Source: Tetrastigma voinierianum (lineage: Eukaryota > Streptophyta > Magnoliopsida > Vitales > Vitaceae). Taken from it: a DNA stretch of 64,000 nucleotides. The notes under the pieces are model-generated. The model was not told where the DNA came from and searched no databases. It saw nothing but the letters and a program-made list of their open reading frames with translations. How positions within the stretch are numbered: position 1 is the stretch's first letter; every line of letters starts with the position of its first letter. The position numbers were made by a program, and so were the translations under genes. The DNA lies in assembly GCA_016808115.1 (NCBI GenBank), contig JAEQBH010004574.1, forward strand, positions 203,169 through 267,168, given 5' to 3'. Positions 12,063 to 23,984 of this stretch are shown here, one piece after another.

Positions 12063-12140
12063 AGGTCGTGACTAACAAAGAATACGGGCTACCCACTCAA
12101 ATCTAAGAATATTGGAATTAGGGCCTAACTCCAGAAACCC

Positions 12141-12150
12141 TATAAATAAG
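12141..12150 (+). promoter_or_regulatory. TATA-like box of L3 5' LTR
   Basis: CCTATAAATAAG, aligned with CCTATAAATAGC at 24,831 in the 3' LTR, directly downstream of the palindrome array. The likely start of the genomic transcript lies about 30 bp downstream. Confidence 0.7.
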
Positions 12151-13557
12151 CAAATACCGTAAGAATGAAAGAATGAGGCAAGAAAGGAGCGTGAACGAAG
12201 ATCCTCTGCAGCCAAGGCTTCATTTATTTTTTCTTTCTTTTCTTTCTTTTATTTTCTTTTTTCTATTTCCACGTTATAGATTAGATTATTTTCATCTTTC
12301 TTTATTTTTGTTTTATTTTCTCGGATCCGATATTATCGTTGAGTGGTTGAATGTAATTTCCATTCTTTCAAATTACCACTGAATGTTTGAAGTTCAGACA
12401 AATTTCGAATTCACTTTCCAGCTTTCAAATTGCAATTGCTCTATGATCGTAGGAATGCCAGAGTGTGTAATTCAAAGAATTGAGAAACCCAAATTTTTCC
12501 ATTAAGTGAATGTTATAGCCGAATTTATCTTTCCGTAGTTGTTTCCAACAATTTCTTGTGAATTTCAGCTTATGAATTTACTCGTTACGGGTTTATTGTT
12601 TTTTGATCCGACACGCTTTCTTATACCCGATTAAGATTTGTTTCATTGCTCGATTTCAAGGAGGTCATCCGAGTGACACAAGTAGAAGACATTCCCCGAG
12701 AGTTATGAACATTTCCTTTGAAGGTATATTAACCTCGTCATTAGAGACCTAATGAGCTTTTGTAAGTTTACTTGCATAAATCCTCTTCTCACTTGAAATC
12801 AAGAATGAGTCAATGAGTTATCAATTTAAATGCTAGCAGAGTTCACCTCAATTCGACAGGAAGGCTTCAATCCTTGTTAATGAGATCTAATCAAGGAGAG
12901 GTGATCTATTCTAATTTAGAGGAAGAGTAATCAGAAGTTGTATATCCTCGGCTGACCGATAACTGGGAGCTAAGGTTTACAAATTCATAAATGGTATGAA
13001 GTATCAGAAAGAAAACACCTGCATTAATGAAATCCTATTAAAGTAGTCATCTAATTCCCCGTTTCGAAAGAATCAGAAAATTCGATCATGAACTCGGAGT
13101 GTGGAGAGATTCAAATGCATTCACTAAATGCCTCGGGATGCATTTTAAACCTGAAATACACAAGCAATTTTATCAGTGTTAACTACAGGAATTGATACTT
13201 CACAATAGCAGTGATCTTGATGAGTCCTCTAAAAGATAACTATTCAGTTTCCATTTATTTTCCTCACTATTCATTATTCTTTATTCTTTAGATTCCGGCC
13301 ATTTGATCGTTCATTTTTTTCCTAATACTTGTATATTTTCCAACCTTCTAAGCCGGATCACAATGTCATGTTATAGTCCAAATAGTATAGAGCTTGAGAA
13401 TAGGTAGTTGATCTAGAATCTTTAGATCTCTGTGGGATCGATATCTGGATTCTATATCCATTTTATTACTTGTCTAATTGCACTCATAGATATTAGGCCA
13501 AACCAAAATTGAAAATGATATACTCTAGAGATTTGTGGTTTATGGCACAGAGTTAAC

Positions 13558-13725
13558 AAGTTTTACGCTGCCACGATTGGGACAATAGTCCTTTGGTAAT
13601 CAGTGGTCATAAATTTGTATATGTATTTCGGTCCTAAGAATAAGTTTTATGGCACCGTTGTCGGGGATTAGACACAAATTTTGCAATAGTGTCATAAATT
13701 TGTATATGTGTTTTGATCCGTTAAT
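13558..13725 (+). repeat. 84-bp tandem repeat at the end of the L3 5' LTR
   Basis: AAGTTTTATGGC-like units start at 13,558 and 13,642, and the sequence after the LTR end (13,726) starts the same way. Each unit holds an LTR-terminus-like TTAAYA-AAGTTTTA junction, a primer-binding-site-like TGGCRCC, then AATAGT...ATAAATTTGTATATG. The copy at 13,650 (TGGCACCGTTGTCGGGGAT) matches the tRNA-Asp type better than the true site at 13,734. The same two units occur at the 3' LTR end. Confidence 0.85.
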
Positions 13726-13733
13726 AAGTTTTA

Positions 13734-13755
13734 TGGCGCTACTGTCAGATCGAAA
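13734..13755 (+). other. L3 primer-binding site (tRNA-Asp type, decayed)
   Basis: TGGCGCTACTGTC-AGATCGAA, 7 nt after the LTR end, keeps the TGGCGC start and the GATCGAA that corresponds to the tRNA T-arm. Three to five positions differ from the tRNA-Asp complement. Confidence 0.65.
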
Positions 13756-13759
13756 GAAT

Positions 13760-15570
13760 TTAGTAAATCAATATCCACAAAGAAGGAAATGCTAATTGGA
13801 CATTTTGAAGAAAAAGAACAAAATAGCTTTTCAAGCAAAGGGTTATTTTTAGCCACTAACCTTTAGAACAAACCATATTGAAAATATTTGTTGGACTGTG
13901 ATCAACTTATTAATGTAAGTGTGTTTTGATTTCGTGGACAAAATTTTAATGCATAGGAAATGTAACACCGATCCGACCCCAAACAGTATTACGATCAGAG
14001 AACACTCGAAGCTTGAGAAAGATAAAGAAGGCGCAAACTCCAACCACATGCAAGATGAAAGACAGATCGAATGAAGTACATAGAGAGCTAAAACTAGAAG
14101 GCCTCCAGATCGATACTATGGAGGACTGAAGCCTATTATTCAAGATGAGTATCAATCGGGCAAAACAACTATCGATGCAAATAATTTTGAACTTAAAACC
14201 AAGACTAATTATACGACCGAAGAAAGATCGCCATCGTCATCCTAATCGAGGACCTAAACGAGCACCTCGGGAAGATTTCTCAGATGGCTAATACAAGGAG
14301 GTTGAACGGGGTGAGACTGTTACCAAACCGCATCTATTCCCATTCTCTCTAAGAGATACAAAGCAGCCTACATGGTAGCGAATCTTTACCATATGGTTAC
14401 AAGGATACTGGGAGAGTTAGAGAGGCCTACTTAGTAGATCTTCTTTCCCCAAATTTCAATTTCCCGTAGAGAGAAGGAGAGAAATCATCGTTGCTTTCAA
14501 ATATGGGAAGATGAAAGCCCTGTATGTAGCTCGGGGAAAGATTCAAACTACTAGTCGAAGATGTCCAATGCATGGGATAGATCCAAGATTCCGATGGATT
14601 ACTGTATATCAAGGCCTTAAATGATTTATCAAAGGGGATCATTGATGCTTCATCAGGAGCATCTAAACGAAAAAGTGTCAAGAGTAAGAGCTTCTGACAA
14701 GACCGGGCTAATGCAATATGAAACTCCTTGCATGAAGTTTTCAAGAGGAAACAGCAAGAGGAAAGGATCATGGAGTCGAGCAAGATGGCAGCCCATGGAG
14801 GCCAAGTCGATGCCATTATGCAATGTGATGGACAAGCAAGAAAGAAAGACACACGCCCACGGATAGAGCAACAAAGAGAGTTATCAAGGAAGTGCCGAGA
14901 GTCACAAGAATAATTCTATGATGTCAAGAGGCATAATTATCCGGTGAGCCAAGAAACTACCATTTCAAACCTAATACTAACCTCCGCCAGCACATTATCA
15001 CCAAGATCGAGAACCATGAGAATTTCTCATATGGTGGAGGGGTCATTAAGGCCCCCTAAGACGACGTAACCTCACCAGGTTATCAATACCACCATGTCCC
15101 CAGCAGCAAAAGAAGAAGGAAATGAACACGTAAAATGAATATCGTGTCGTAGCGGCCAATCTTTTCAAGAACGTATGCCGCAGCTTCATGGGGATAATAA
15201 GAAGCCGTTGAACTCCACGAACAAAAGTTTGCACTGGAAGCAATCGCTACCGCTCTCAAATTTTTCGTAACACCACCAATGCATCCCCGAAGAACTTGAG
15301 ATTGGCCAAGCAGTGGCAATCCACTCTAACCCCGCAAAGCCGAGGAAGATGCCTTCCCAAGTGACACAAAGAAGAATCCAAAAGACTGCATGGCCGTGGC
15401 AAATGGAGCCGAAGGAGTTAAAAGATGAGTTAAAAAACATAAAGCAGCAGCAAGAAGCCCAGCGTAAAAGGAAGAAGCACTGAGAAAAGAAAGAAGGAGC
15501 GGACAGAAGGATATCCAAGGCTCTAAACTCAGCAGTCACCCCATTTCCAATGTAGACTTAAATCAAAGAT
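13760..15570 (+). pseudogene. L3 gag fragment
   Basis: The leader and N-terminal part are too decayed to align by eye. The C-terminal part is recognisable: FALEAIATALKF (about 15,225), GNP-PRKAEEDAFPSDT-KNPK-CMAV and GAEGV match the gag tail pattern 'L..LE.QVG.LA.AL..RP.G.LPSDTE.NP...' of Athila-like gag. Around 14,900-15,050 are SYGGG and YHHVPSS, also gag-like. Many stops and frameshifts. Nucleocapsid zinc knuckles were not found. Confidence 0.6.
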
Positions 15571-15759
15571 AGAGGGAGTGGGCTTTGCAGTGTTTTGAAA
15601 ACCTTTCGGTTAGAGATCGCATGCTTTACGTAGGTGCTGGTGACTCGATGCCACTCTATGCAAAATTCCTCGAAGGACATGTCGAGCAAGAAAAGAAAGA
15701 TAGTGTAAGAAGGGGATTGCGGAATCTCACCGCTTGCTTGCGTGCCGTGATAAAGAAGG

Positions 15760-16265
15760 AATTCGCTTAAAGATGAAGGATCCAGGAGTTTTACAATTCT
15801 GCATCATCGAGTGAGTTAAATTCCGCAGCTCTCACCAGAGCCAGTATAAACTTGATGCCTCTTTCTCGCTGCTACAATTAAGCCTGGGGAGGCTATTCCC
15901 ACCACTATTACTCTTCAAATGGCGCATGATCGATGGTAAAACCTGAAGGAGTCATGGGGAAGATGTGTCACACCGCTGGGAAATTTGTTTTCCCGCAGAC
16001 TTCATCATTCGACATGGAAGAAGATTCGCGCCTCGCTATCGGGAGACCATTCCTAGCTAATGAGCCGCCCCCTAATCGACATGCAAAAGGAATTCTCACC
16101 TCGGTGGGCTGGAGAGGAAGTTGCTGCTTTCAACTTGATCAAAAGCATGCACGTGCATATTACAGAGAAAATCGCGAATGTAGTTGATGATGTCTATACC
16201 TACAACCCCATGTTCACAATGATTGTAATGCTCAAATTTTTATCAATGAAAAAGAGATAAATTCC
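15760..16265 (+). pseudogene. L3 protease fragment
   Basis: The reading crosses frames: MKDPG-(Q)FCIIE, K-RSSH near the catalytic region, SINLMPLSRCYN (about 15,848), MVKPEGVM (15,933), GKFVFPQTSSFDMEEDSRLAIGRPFLA (about 15,980-16,056), EVAAFNLIKSMHVHITE (16,117-). This is the aspartic protease that matures the polyprotein, with the expected LMPLS and GRPFLA blocks. The catalytic D-S/T-G triad cannot be read cleanly. At least four frame changes. Confidence 0.8.
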
Positions 16266-16319
16266 AGATATTGAAGATGACTACTCGATTGTCCATACAA
16301 ACATTTTCATTCTATAGAA

Positions 16320-17480
16320 ACTGTGGTTGAGCCCGAAGCAAAATAGAAAAAATGACAAAGGGGAAAATAATGAAAAAGTGGAAATTCATCAAGAAACCAA
16401 AGAAGAGGGGCTAAGGAAAGAGTTGCCAAGTCATTTGAAGTATGCTTACTTAGAATCACCAAAGAGAAAAACTGATTATCTCTCGCTAGACTCTGGTGGA
16501 TGCCGAGGAACGTAGAGGTTGCTGAAAAACGAAAGAAGCATAAAGAGCTCCTATAGCTTATCCATTGAAGAGTTAAAGGCATCACCCATCAATTTGCATG
16601 CACAAATTCCGCTAGAAGAAAATTCAAAGCACCAGAGAACATCAAAGGAGATCGAACGTTGATGAAGGAAGTAGTCGAAGGAGGTACTCAAATTCGTCAA
16701 TGCCGGTTTTATCTATGCACTTCGCATGCCCTCGGGGTGAGCCCGCAACCATGGGCACCCCAAAGAAGCGGCGGGTCATCAGATCCGCAGAATGAGAAAA
16801 AATGAATTGATTCCAACAAGAACAAAGGGATGTGATGGAGGGTATGCATTGATTACGTGAAGCCGAACACAACCACCGTAAAAGATCATTTCCTTTGCCT
16901 CATTGACGGATGTCGACGATTAGTAGGACACCTCATTTTTTGCTTTCGGATGGGTATTCGGGGCAATAATCGATTAAGTATTGCACTCCGAGACAAAGAA
17001 AAGACCACATTCACATGCCCCCATGGTACCTTGCCTTCGTATACGCCATTTGGGTCGTAATGCCCCGCTACATTCCGTAAAGGTGCGATGTCAATGTTCT
17101 CGCACTCGTCAAGAGGTTATGGAAATTTTTATGGATGACTTCACTGTGATATGGATCCAGCTTTGATCGTTGTTTGAAGAACCTCGAAACAAGGTTTCAA
17201 AGTGATGCCAAGACAAAATAAATGAAATTTAATTGGGAAAATGCCATTTTATGGTAATGTATGGGTATTGTTCTTGGCATAAAATTCGCTACTGATCGAA
17301 GTAGCATCAATCCAAGGTATCCATTATCAAACTTCAGACCACCTACCACAAAGAAAAGGAGTAAGAAGTTTTGGGCATCGGGATTTTATAGGAGATTCAT
17401 CAAAGACTTCTCAAAAATAGCTTTAATTCACTATGCATTAACGAGAAGGATACAAGGTTTAATTCCTCGACGACTTCGCA
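16320..17480 (+). pseudogene. L3 reverse transcriptase fragment
   Basis: After the linker (LPSHLKYAYLESPKRKTDYLS, 16,420-16,480) the RT blocks are, in order, TLMKEVVEGG, WRVCIDYVKPN-TTVKDHF (16,840), KEKTTFTCP (17,000), and MEIFMDDFT (about 17,120) with the catalytic FMDDF, then KFNWENAI-like and KKFWASGFYRRFIKDFSKIA (17,370-17,420). Several frames are used and the palm between 16,930 and 17,110 is scrambled by small indels. Confidence 0.85.
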
Positions 17481-17930
17481 AGGTCAGCTAAGAAATCAAG
17501 ATCAAATCGTTCAAGCACCTATAATGGCTGTACCCGCACGGACCGTGGATTTGAAATAATGTGTGATGCTAGTGATTTTGCAATGGGAGCTGTCTTAGGG
17601 CAAAGAAAGGAGAAAATATTCAGGACCATATACTATGCTAGTAGAACCTTCAATGAAGCACAAGAAAATTACTCAACAATTGAAAAGGAGATGCTAGCCA
17701 TAGTATTTTCAGGAAAATTCAAAAATACATTTTGGGATCCCATGTTATTATTCATACCTATATGCAAAGAATCAAGTATCTGATGTCAAAAAGAAGGAAG
17801 CTAAGCCAAGATTGATAAGGTGGGTGCTGCTATCAAGTAAGAGCTCGACTGAGATCAAGGATAAAGTGGGCGTGACAATGTGATAGCCGACTTGTCAAGA
17901 GTAGAAAGAAGCACCACGAAGAAGAGAAAG
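17481..17930 (+). pseudogene. L3 RNase H fragment
   Basis: An intact 74-codon stretch (17,559-17,783) reads FAMGAVLGQRKEKIFRTIYY, ASRTFNEAQENYSTIEKEML, a typical RNase H of plant gypsy pol with the catalytic CDASDFAMG at its start and the Glu in TIEKEMLA. VIADLSR at 17,882 is the usual end of the domain. It degrades the RNA strand during reverse transcription. Neighbours are RT upstream and integrase downstream. Confidence 0.85.
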
Positions 17931-19310
17931 TAATATTAATGCAGAACTTCCGATTTAGCAACTGCTTAAAGTTTCCTTCCCAACTTCCATATAGCCGATA
18001 TTGTGAACTATTTAGTTTGCGGAGTAATTCCTTCGTAATTCAACACAATGTAAGAGGAAACTTTAATCGACAAAGAGATAATAGACATTTGGATGATCCA
18101 CTATTATTTAAAAGAGGTGTCGACATGATGTAATAAGAAGATGCGCTAGAAAATGAACAAGGCAAAATTTCGAATGAATGCCATGCATCACCATATGGGG
18201 GCATTTTTCAGAGAAAGAATGTACCATAAGAACTCCAACTGATTTTATCAGCCCACCATCTCGTAGATCAGGCAGAGCGGGTTAAATTAGTGATAGATGC
18301 CAAAAGATTGGAAATATCAAGAACAGAATGAAATGCCCCTAAGAGGTATAATGGTGGTACAAATCTTTGATGTATGGGGAATGGGATTGACGTTAGATCA
18401 TTCCCACCATCATTCGGGAACTCGCACATACCGGCTAAATAGCTTGGATTATGTTTCTAAACGGTGGAAGCAAAGGGCCCGGGGCCCAAGGAATGATGCT
18501 AATACAGCTTGTGAGCTTCTTTGCAAAAAAATATTTTGAGTGCATTTGGAACAATCTGTAACTATCATTAGTGATGGGGTGAAGCCATTTTGCAAACAAA
18601 ATATTTGCAAAACTCATGAGCAGTGCATGATCAAGCATGTAATGAGCTCCAGCTTATCATCCCGCACTAATGGACAAGCGTAAATTTCCAACAAGGAGAT
18701 TAAAAGAATACTTGAAAAGATCAGATTGGCAGAAGGATTACCTCCAAACTCGATATGATGCACTTCGCTGGTTATGGACCGCATACAAAACTCCCATCGA
18801 ATGTCCCCATACAGAATTGTTTTCGCAAACCATGTCACCTACCGAATTGGAATACAAGGCAATGGGCCATCAAGAAGTTGAATCCGATTTTAAATCGCAA
18901 GGGAAGAGAGATTGCTCCAACTGGGTCTCGAACTGAAGAATTGAGAAATGAAGCCTATGATAATGCTGGGACCTACAAGGATAAGACAAAGAAATGGCAT
19001 GATCAAAGGATTCCCTGAGGGAAAGAGTTCGAGTTATGGGAACAGGTTCATCAAGCTTAATTTAGACTGAAATTGTTTCCAGAAAGTTGAAATCCAAATG
19101 GAGTGGGCCATACGCGGGTGTCAAGCAATACATTCGGGAGCGCTGACATTAAGGACTGACATCGAGAAGAATTCCAAAGTCAATGGACAAAGATCAAGCA
19201 CTATCTAAGGCAGAGGAAGAATGAAGAGCTCCAGCAAGCAGTTATCTAGAAAAAGAAGAAGAACCAAAACAAAGAAGTCCAGCTAAGGACTCAAAACTGA
19301 GTAAATGATG
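17931..19310 (+). pseudogene. L3 integrase and pol tail
   Basis: ADIVNYLVCGVIPS (about 17,997) precedes the zinc-finger region, where MHHHMGAFF is left of the finger. MPLRGIMVVQIFDVWG (18,330) opens the core; YRLNSLDYVSKR-W and NDANTACELLCKKIF follow, and the second-Asp region near 18,570 is reduced to SDG. FRKPCHLPNWNTRQWAIKKLN and TEELRNEAYDNAGTYKDKTKKWHDQR (18,800-19,015) are the conserved C-terminal part. KHYLRQRKNEEL (19,198) and DGRQPIV (19,309) end pol. Frames shift at least five times. Confidence 0.85.
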
Positions 19311-19744
19311 GGAGGCAACCCATAGTTTAATTAGTTTCGCTAGATTTCGAATTTTTTTTTTTTTCGGCAGCACTTTCGCTTTCGATTAGTTCTTATAAAG
19401 ATAGATTTAATTTCGAGTAGTTAATTGTAGTTTAATTAAATTTTCTTAAATCATACAAGATGCGCCCGCAAGGCCGAAATACATGAGTGGAGAAAAGCAA
19501 CCTGTGACATCTCCAAAGAATCTCAAGAATGTCACGACATGAACAAAGGGGTAACTTTCTCCTTAAACCAAACCCGTGAAATATGAGTGAATCATGGTCA
19601 ATTTCATTGAGATGCCCAATAAAATGTTCCAAAGGAGCAGCAGGAATAAAGGATTCAAGTTTTGAGATCATTGAACTAAGGGCATAGGTCGCGCATTAAA
19701 ACAAAACTTGAAAATGAAAAGTCATGATACGGGACAAATACAAT

Positions 19745-19775
<31 letters not shown>

Positions 19776-20069
19776 CTATTTATGTCGCTGACAAACTTAG
19801 TAGTTCGCGACATAAAAGGGTCCTGCGCTACCACTCAACTTAATTGCCCTAAAATTACTGTTCTAAATAAAGTGAGGCGAATGGATGTCACATGTTTAAT
19901 TTAATGAAATAATAATTACCCACAAAAATTTGGTTGAATTGCAATCGGGCTGAGAACTTCTTCCCACTCCGCTCCAATTTCCAGAAACCGTTCATCCTCC
20001 CTTCCTTCTGATTCTAAATTCCTAAAAACCCTAGCTCTCAAAATCTTAAAACTTTCCTTCCGCTTTCAA
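19311..20069 (+). promoter_or_regulatory. Spacer between L3 pol and extra ORF; candidate internal promoter remnant
   Basis: No protein domain. It contains a 27-A run (19,749-19,775), CGACATGAAC near 19,537, TATGTCGCTGACAAA (19,783) and TTCGCGACATAAAAGGG (about 19,803-19,820). That places two copies of the LTR palindrome motif next to a TATA-like ATAAAAGGG about 255 bp upstream of the ORF start. M2 has a much clearer version at the matching place. The promoter reading is inference. Confidence 0.4.
19749..19775. repeat. 27-base poly(A) run
   Basis: Uninterrupted A from 19,749 to 19,775. It lies in the pol-ORF spacer, not at an element end, so it is not a retroposon tail of a recognisable insertion. 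Confidence 0.95.
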
Positions 20070-21880
20070 ATGGTCAAACCTCAAACCTCGCACCTAACTC
20101 GAAGAGACTACGAGGAATATGTGTAACCGTAAGAAGAATCCGGAGAAGAACCGATGGAAGAGATGCCCACATAAGCACCAGAAGCACCAGCAGTTTCTGA
20201 AGAAAGAACGGACAAGAGAAAGGGAAAAGCAAGAGAAGAAGAAGTGGAAGATTTTGTGTCAGAGGAAGCTTATTCCAACTGGAAGAAGCACTATGCCAAC
20301 AAGGGGTTCGTATCAGAAAGAAGATTCAGAAACCCTATTACCCCTTTCAAGGAGATGATTGAACAAAGAGGTTGGGAAGCTTTCTGCGCACATCAAAAGT
20401 CAAGCACAAAGAAGATAAAAGAATTTTATTCAAATTTGCAGTGGGTGAAAGACAACACTGTGTTCGCCAGAGGAGTATGGGTACCATATGGAGCCAAGGC
20501 CATTAACGGCTTCATGGAATGGCAAAGGTGGCATGTTAGGTCCAAGTTCAAAAGCTCTTGGAAAAACCTAAATTTTAAGAAGATCACAAAAGCTTCACTG
20601 ACGAAAAAGCAATAACTGACAAGGGAAGGAGGACCAAACCCCGAACAGGGAAGCCCACTCGAGGGAGGCTAAGGCATGGTTCTATTTCGCCTCCGTTTTG
20701 GTCCCAACCAAGCATGTGTGCACGCTGAGAGAGCTGTGAAGCAATTATGTCAGATGCTATTCTCGAAGGGATATTAAGCTCACGTAGGAATAGTAATTGA
20801 AAATTCTATAATGAGGTACCAAGGAAGGAAATAAGAGAGGTCGATCCTCACCCAAAGAATAATAATCGTTTATGTTTAAAGGCCGGTGAAGGAGTCCGGG
20901 GAAGAAGAGACAGTTAAGTCCCTATGACATCACCAATTTACTACAAGGAGCGAGCAAGGACCCAAACCAAAAGAAAAGGTGTTGATTGAAACAAGAGAAG
21001 AAGCTCCACTGCAAGACAAGAAGAGGAGACTGGGGTCACTGCCATACAGTTAAGAGAACCTTAAGTTCCTCCCGAAAATAATACTTTCACATTTGCGTAC
21101 AATGCAAAGGCAGGATGAAAGAAGCCTTAGATTTTCTCTCTCCATCCTCTAGCTGTTCTCCCCTATGCAAAAACAAGAACATCTGTGAGAGCAGGAGAAA
21201 GCCTAAGGGGAGCAATAAGAGAACACCCACAATGCAGATCCTCAATGCCACAATAAGAAGATGGAAGAAAGGGAAAAGAGTGGAATGTGCAACAAGAATT
21301 CAGGGAAGGAGTTTATGAAAAAGAGTTAAAAAGAAGAGATCAGCAATGGGAAGAAGAACTGTAAAGAAGAGAAGAACAGATGAAAGAGGTTCTTCAAAGA
21401 AGAAAGAGAGGACTTCAGAAAGAAATTGAAGGAATAGATCGCTTTATCTTTCTACGTAAAACTCAAGTCGTAGTCATGAATCTTTTATAACACCGGGCCT
21501 GAGCTGGATTCTCAAATCATAACCATCATGAAGAAAAGGAGGTAGAACAGAAGCCAAATCTGGGAGAACAAATCAAGGATTCAAATTTTTTATACAAGTC
21601 TCTACAAAAAGATTTTGAGAATAAGCTGGATGATAGAGACAAGAAGCAAAAGGATGCTGAATCCTACAGGTAGAGAGAATGGCTAGAAAATTTGGATTTG
21701 ATTAACAACAATCTTTCCAAATTTTTGGAAGTAATGACTGAAATGGAAAACACAATGAATGGCTTGGGGAAGAGACAAGATGAGCTAAACAAGAAGGTTG
21801 ATCTTCCAATGAGATCTTCATTGAAGATCAATGAGAAGGAAACTAAGAAGAGAAAGGAGATGAAATGAAATTCCCTCCAT
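20070..21880 (+). pseudogene. L3 extra 3' ORF (plant transposon-associated protein)
   Basis: ATG at 20,070 starts MVKPQTSHLTRRDYEEYV. An intact 123-codon stretch (20,244-20,615) carries EEAYSNWKKHYANKGFVSER, FRNPITPFKEMIEQRGWEAF, KIKEFYSNLQ and TVFARGVWVPYGAKAINGF. This is the pattern of the uncharacterised 'putative plant transposon protein' domain seen in many plant gypsy elements (I believe Pfam PF20167). A Glu/Lys/Arg-rich, probably coiled-coil tail runs to about 21,880 (EERERSG, KEEREDFRKKLKE). The function is unknown; it occupies the position where Athila elements carry an env-like ORF. Related copies are at 36,146 and 57,700 (minus). Confidence 0.75.
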
Positions 21881-23612
21881 TCCCTGAAATTTCAATCAAT
21901 TCCTAGACCCGATCCCTAATATCTTTGCTGCCTCTCTTCCAAAAGAAAAAGATAGACTCTTCCTGTTAACCTTCCTTATCCTCCAAAGCTCCATACCATT
22001 CGTATCCAACATTTGCAATTGAATCAAAAAATAAAATGATAAATTTGAATTGAATTGTCAGGTTACTTTGGTCATAAATTTTGTGTTGCTTGATTGCAAA
22101 GTCGGGGAAAATAAAAAGTAGGAATTAGTTTAAGAATAAAAACTGCTGAGATGTAATAAGCTGAGTTGAATGAAGCAGTTAGATTAGGAATAAGCTGAAA
22201 TGCAGACAAAATGCAAAATAAGGGCCAAATGAATAGAGTTTAATTGAAGCACAAAGTGCAAAGGACTTAAGTCTAACTGATAAGTCCAGACAGAGGAAGG
22301 TAATGAAGAATAGAAGGAACAAAACATTTTGAGTTTGTGGTACCAACAAGAAGTCAAGGAACCCGTTGAATATCAATTTCACTTAACTACTCATCAACAA
22401 AATGAGTCAAGGAAATCCTTATGGTTAGTCACAACTATTCAACCCAAATTCTAGAATTTGTTAGATTATCGATCGAGGCTTAAATCCTAGGTGATACAAA
22501 ATTAATAAGAGATGATGCAGCCATTCTGGATAGTTCGGTGCCATTCCAAATTTATCCCTATTCATATGCTGATGCATATACCTTAGTTCCAGAAATTGAG
22601 CCAAACAAGCCTATTTTTCAAAATAAGCCAATGGAAACCCCAACCCATCCTAAAAAAATCAATCCTTCAGTAAAGAACCTATGATTACCCAGGAATTCAA
22701 GGAGGAAGAAAGAAATGAAGTTTGGGGGAGTATATGTTTTTGAGGAACTCAAGGAGAAAAATATAGAAAAAAGGGAATGAAAAGAAAAAGGCAAAGAGCA
22801 GAAATGCAGAAAAGAAAGCTTATAGGGATAGTTATCTTTGTCGCTTAACTCTTTGAACAATTAAGTTCTTAGGGGTGTTTCAACACCTAGTACCCTAATG
22901 CCAATTGGTATGGGAGCTACTAACCCAAAGTTCGCTAAGAGTGTTAGAAAGCCTAAAAAGGTAAAACATTGCACTATCCCTGAATGGTGACAAACAAAGG
23001 AAATTTCCCCAGTTGAATTAAGGCGAGAAATAGGGGCATATACTAATTGAAGCAATCAAAGAGATGTCCTGCAAACAGAAGCTTGGGGTGAGTTCATTAA
23101 AGAAACTACAAGAAAGAAAGTAAGTGTGAGGAAAAGGAGAGAAAAGGTTCAGGTAATCTAACTCAAAAATTCCTTCCATCCTACCCATTATTACCCAAGC
23201 TCAATAATAAGCCTAAAAAGACTGGACATTCAAGGTCGTACTACCTACATTAGTGGAGATCAATATGAACAACAAACCTATGGAATTTGGAAAATATGGA
23301 AACAATCAAAACAAAGAAGGACTTTTAGAAAGGGAAGTGACTCATTATGAAGATGAGAAAGGAAAATAATTTATTATTCAACAGATCTAATGATTACAGT
23401 TGTTTGTAAACAATTTCAACAACTTAGCTTTGTATACTATAAAGATTAAAAACTAACCTTGAACTAGACTCAAGCCAGATGTATAGAAAACAACGCATTC
23501 CTCAGATTTCAATCAAATTGATCGCTAATGCAAAGTGCCGAACGTAAAAATGTCATTTTGTTTAGAGGACAAACAATTCTTTCTTTCCTTTGCTTGAGAG
23601 ACCGAAACCAAA
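21881..23612 (+). other. L3 3' region with a short conserved peptide segment
   Basis: Mostly AT-rich with no known domain. At 22,893-22,988 the reading LMPIGMGATNPKFAK-SVRKPKKVKHCTIPE matches the same region of M2 (minus, 54,843-54,753) at about 80% of bases, with changes mostly at third positions or conservative. This suggests that part of the region once encoded protein. Just before the polypurine tract is GAGGACAAACAAT, also shared with M2. Confidence 0.5.
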
Positions 23613-23630
23613 ACTTAAAGTTGGGGAGTT
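23613..23630 (+). other. L3 polypurine tract
   Basis: ACTTAAAGTTGGGGAGTT directly precedes the 3' LTR start TGATGAGC and primes plus-strand DNA synthesis. Confidence 0.85.
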
Positions 23631-23984
23631 TGATGAGCTTAAAGTCATCTATTTTAATCCATTTTTTACATTTGATTTTCATGAAAAGATAATTAATATG
23701 CAGAAATATGAAGAAACTCACCAATTTGTTATTATGGGAGTGTGAAAGAAAGAAGAAAAAACGATGAAAAAATGGCAGCAATTGGTGGAGTAAAAATCGA
23801 GAAAATGTGAGGCGAAATGAAAGCAAGCGGTTAACTAATGTTGCGGAGTTTTGGGCTTGCATAGTCCCGGTTATGCGGTGTGACATCGAAAAGTGAAGGA
23901 AATTTGATGCGGTGTGACGGGGATCCGCGAGTTCGGCGGTACGGATTAACCGGAGACTTAAGGAGTGTAAGGCGACATCGTGAT

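Larger units (their letters stand above)
10925..13726 (+). repeat. L3 5' LTR (2,802 bp)
   Basis: It begins at TGATGAGC and ends at GATCCGTTAATA (CA changed to TA), set by alignment with the 3' copy, whose end is fixed by the duplication. Layout: start hairpin, about 350 bp of AT-rich sequence, the palindrome array (11,285-12,062), a TATA-like box (12,141), a pyrimidine-rich stretch (12,220-12,280), a long transcribed leader, and an 84-bp tandem repeat at the end. Confidence 0.9.
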
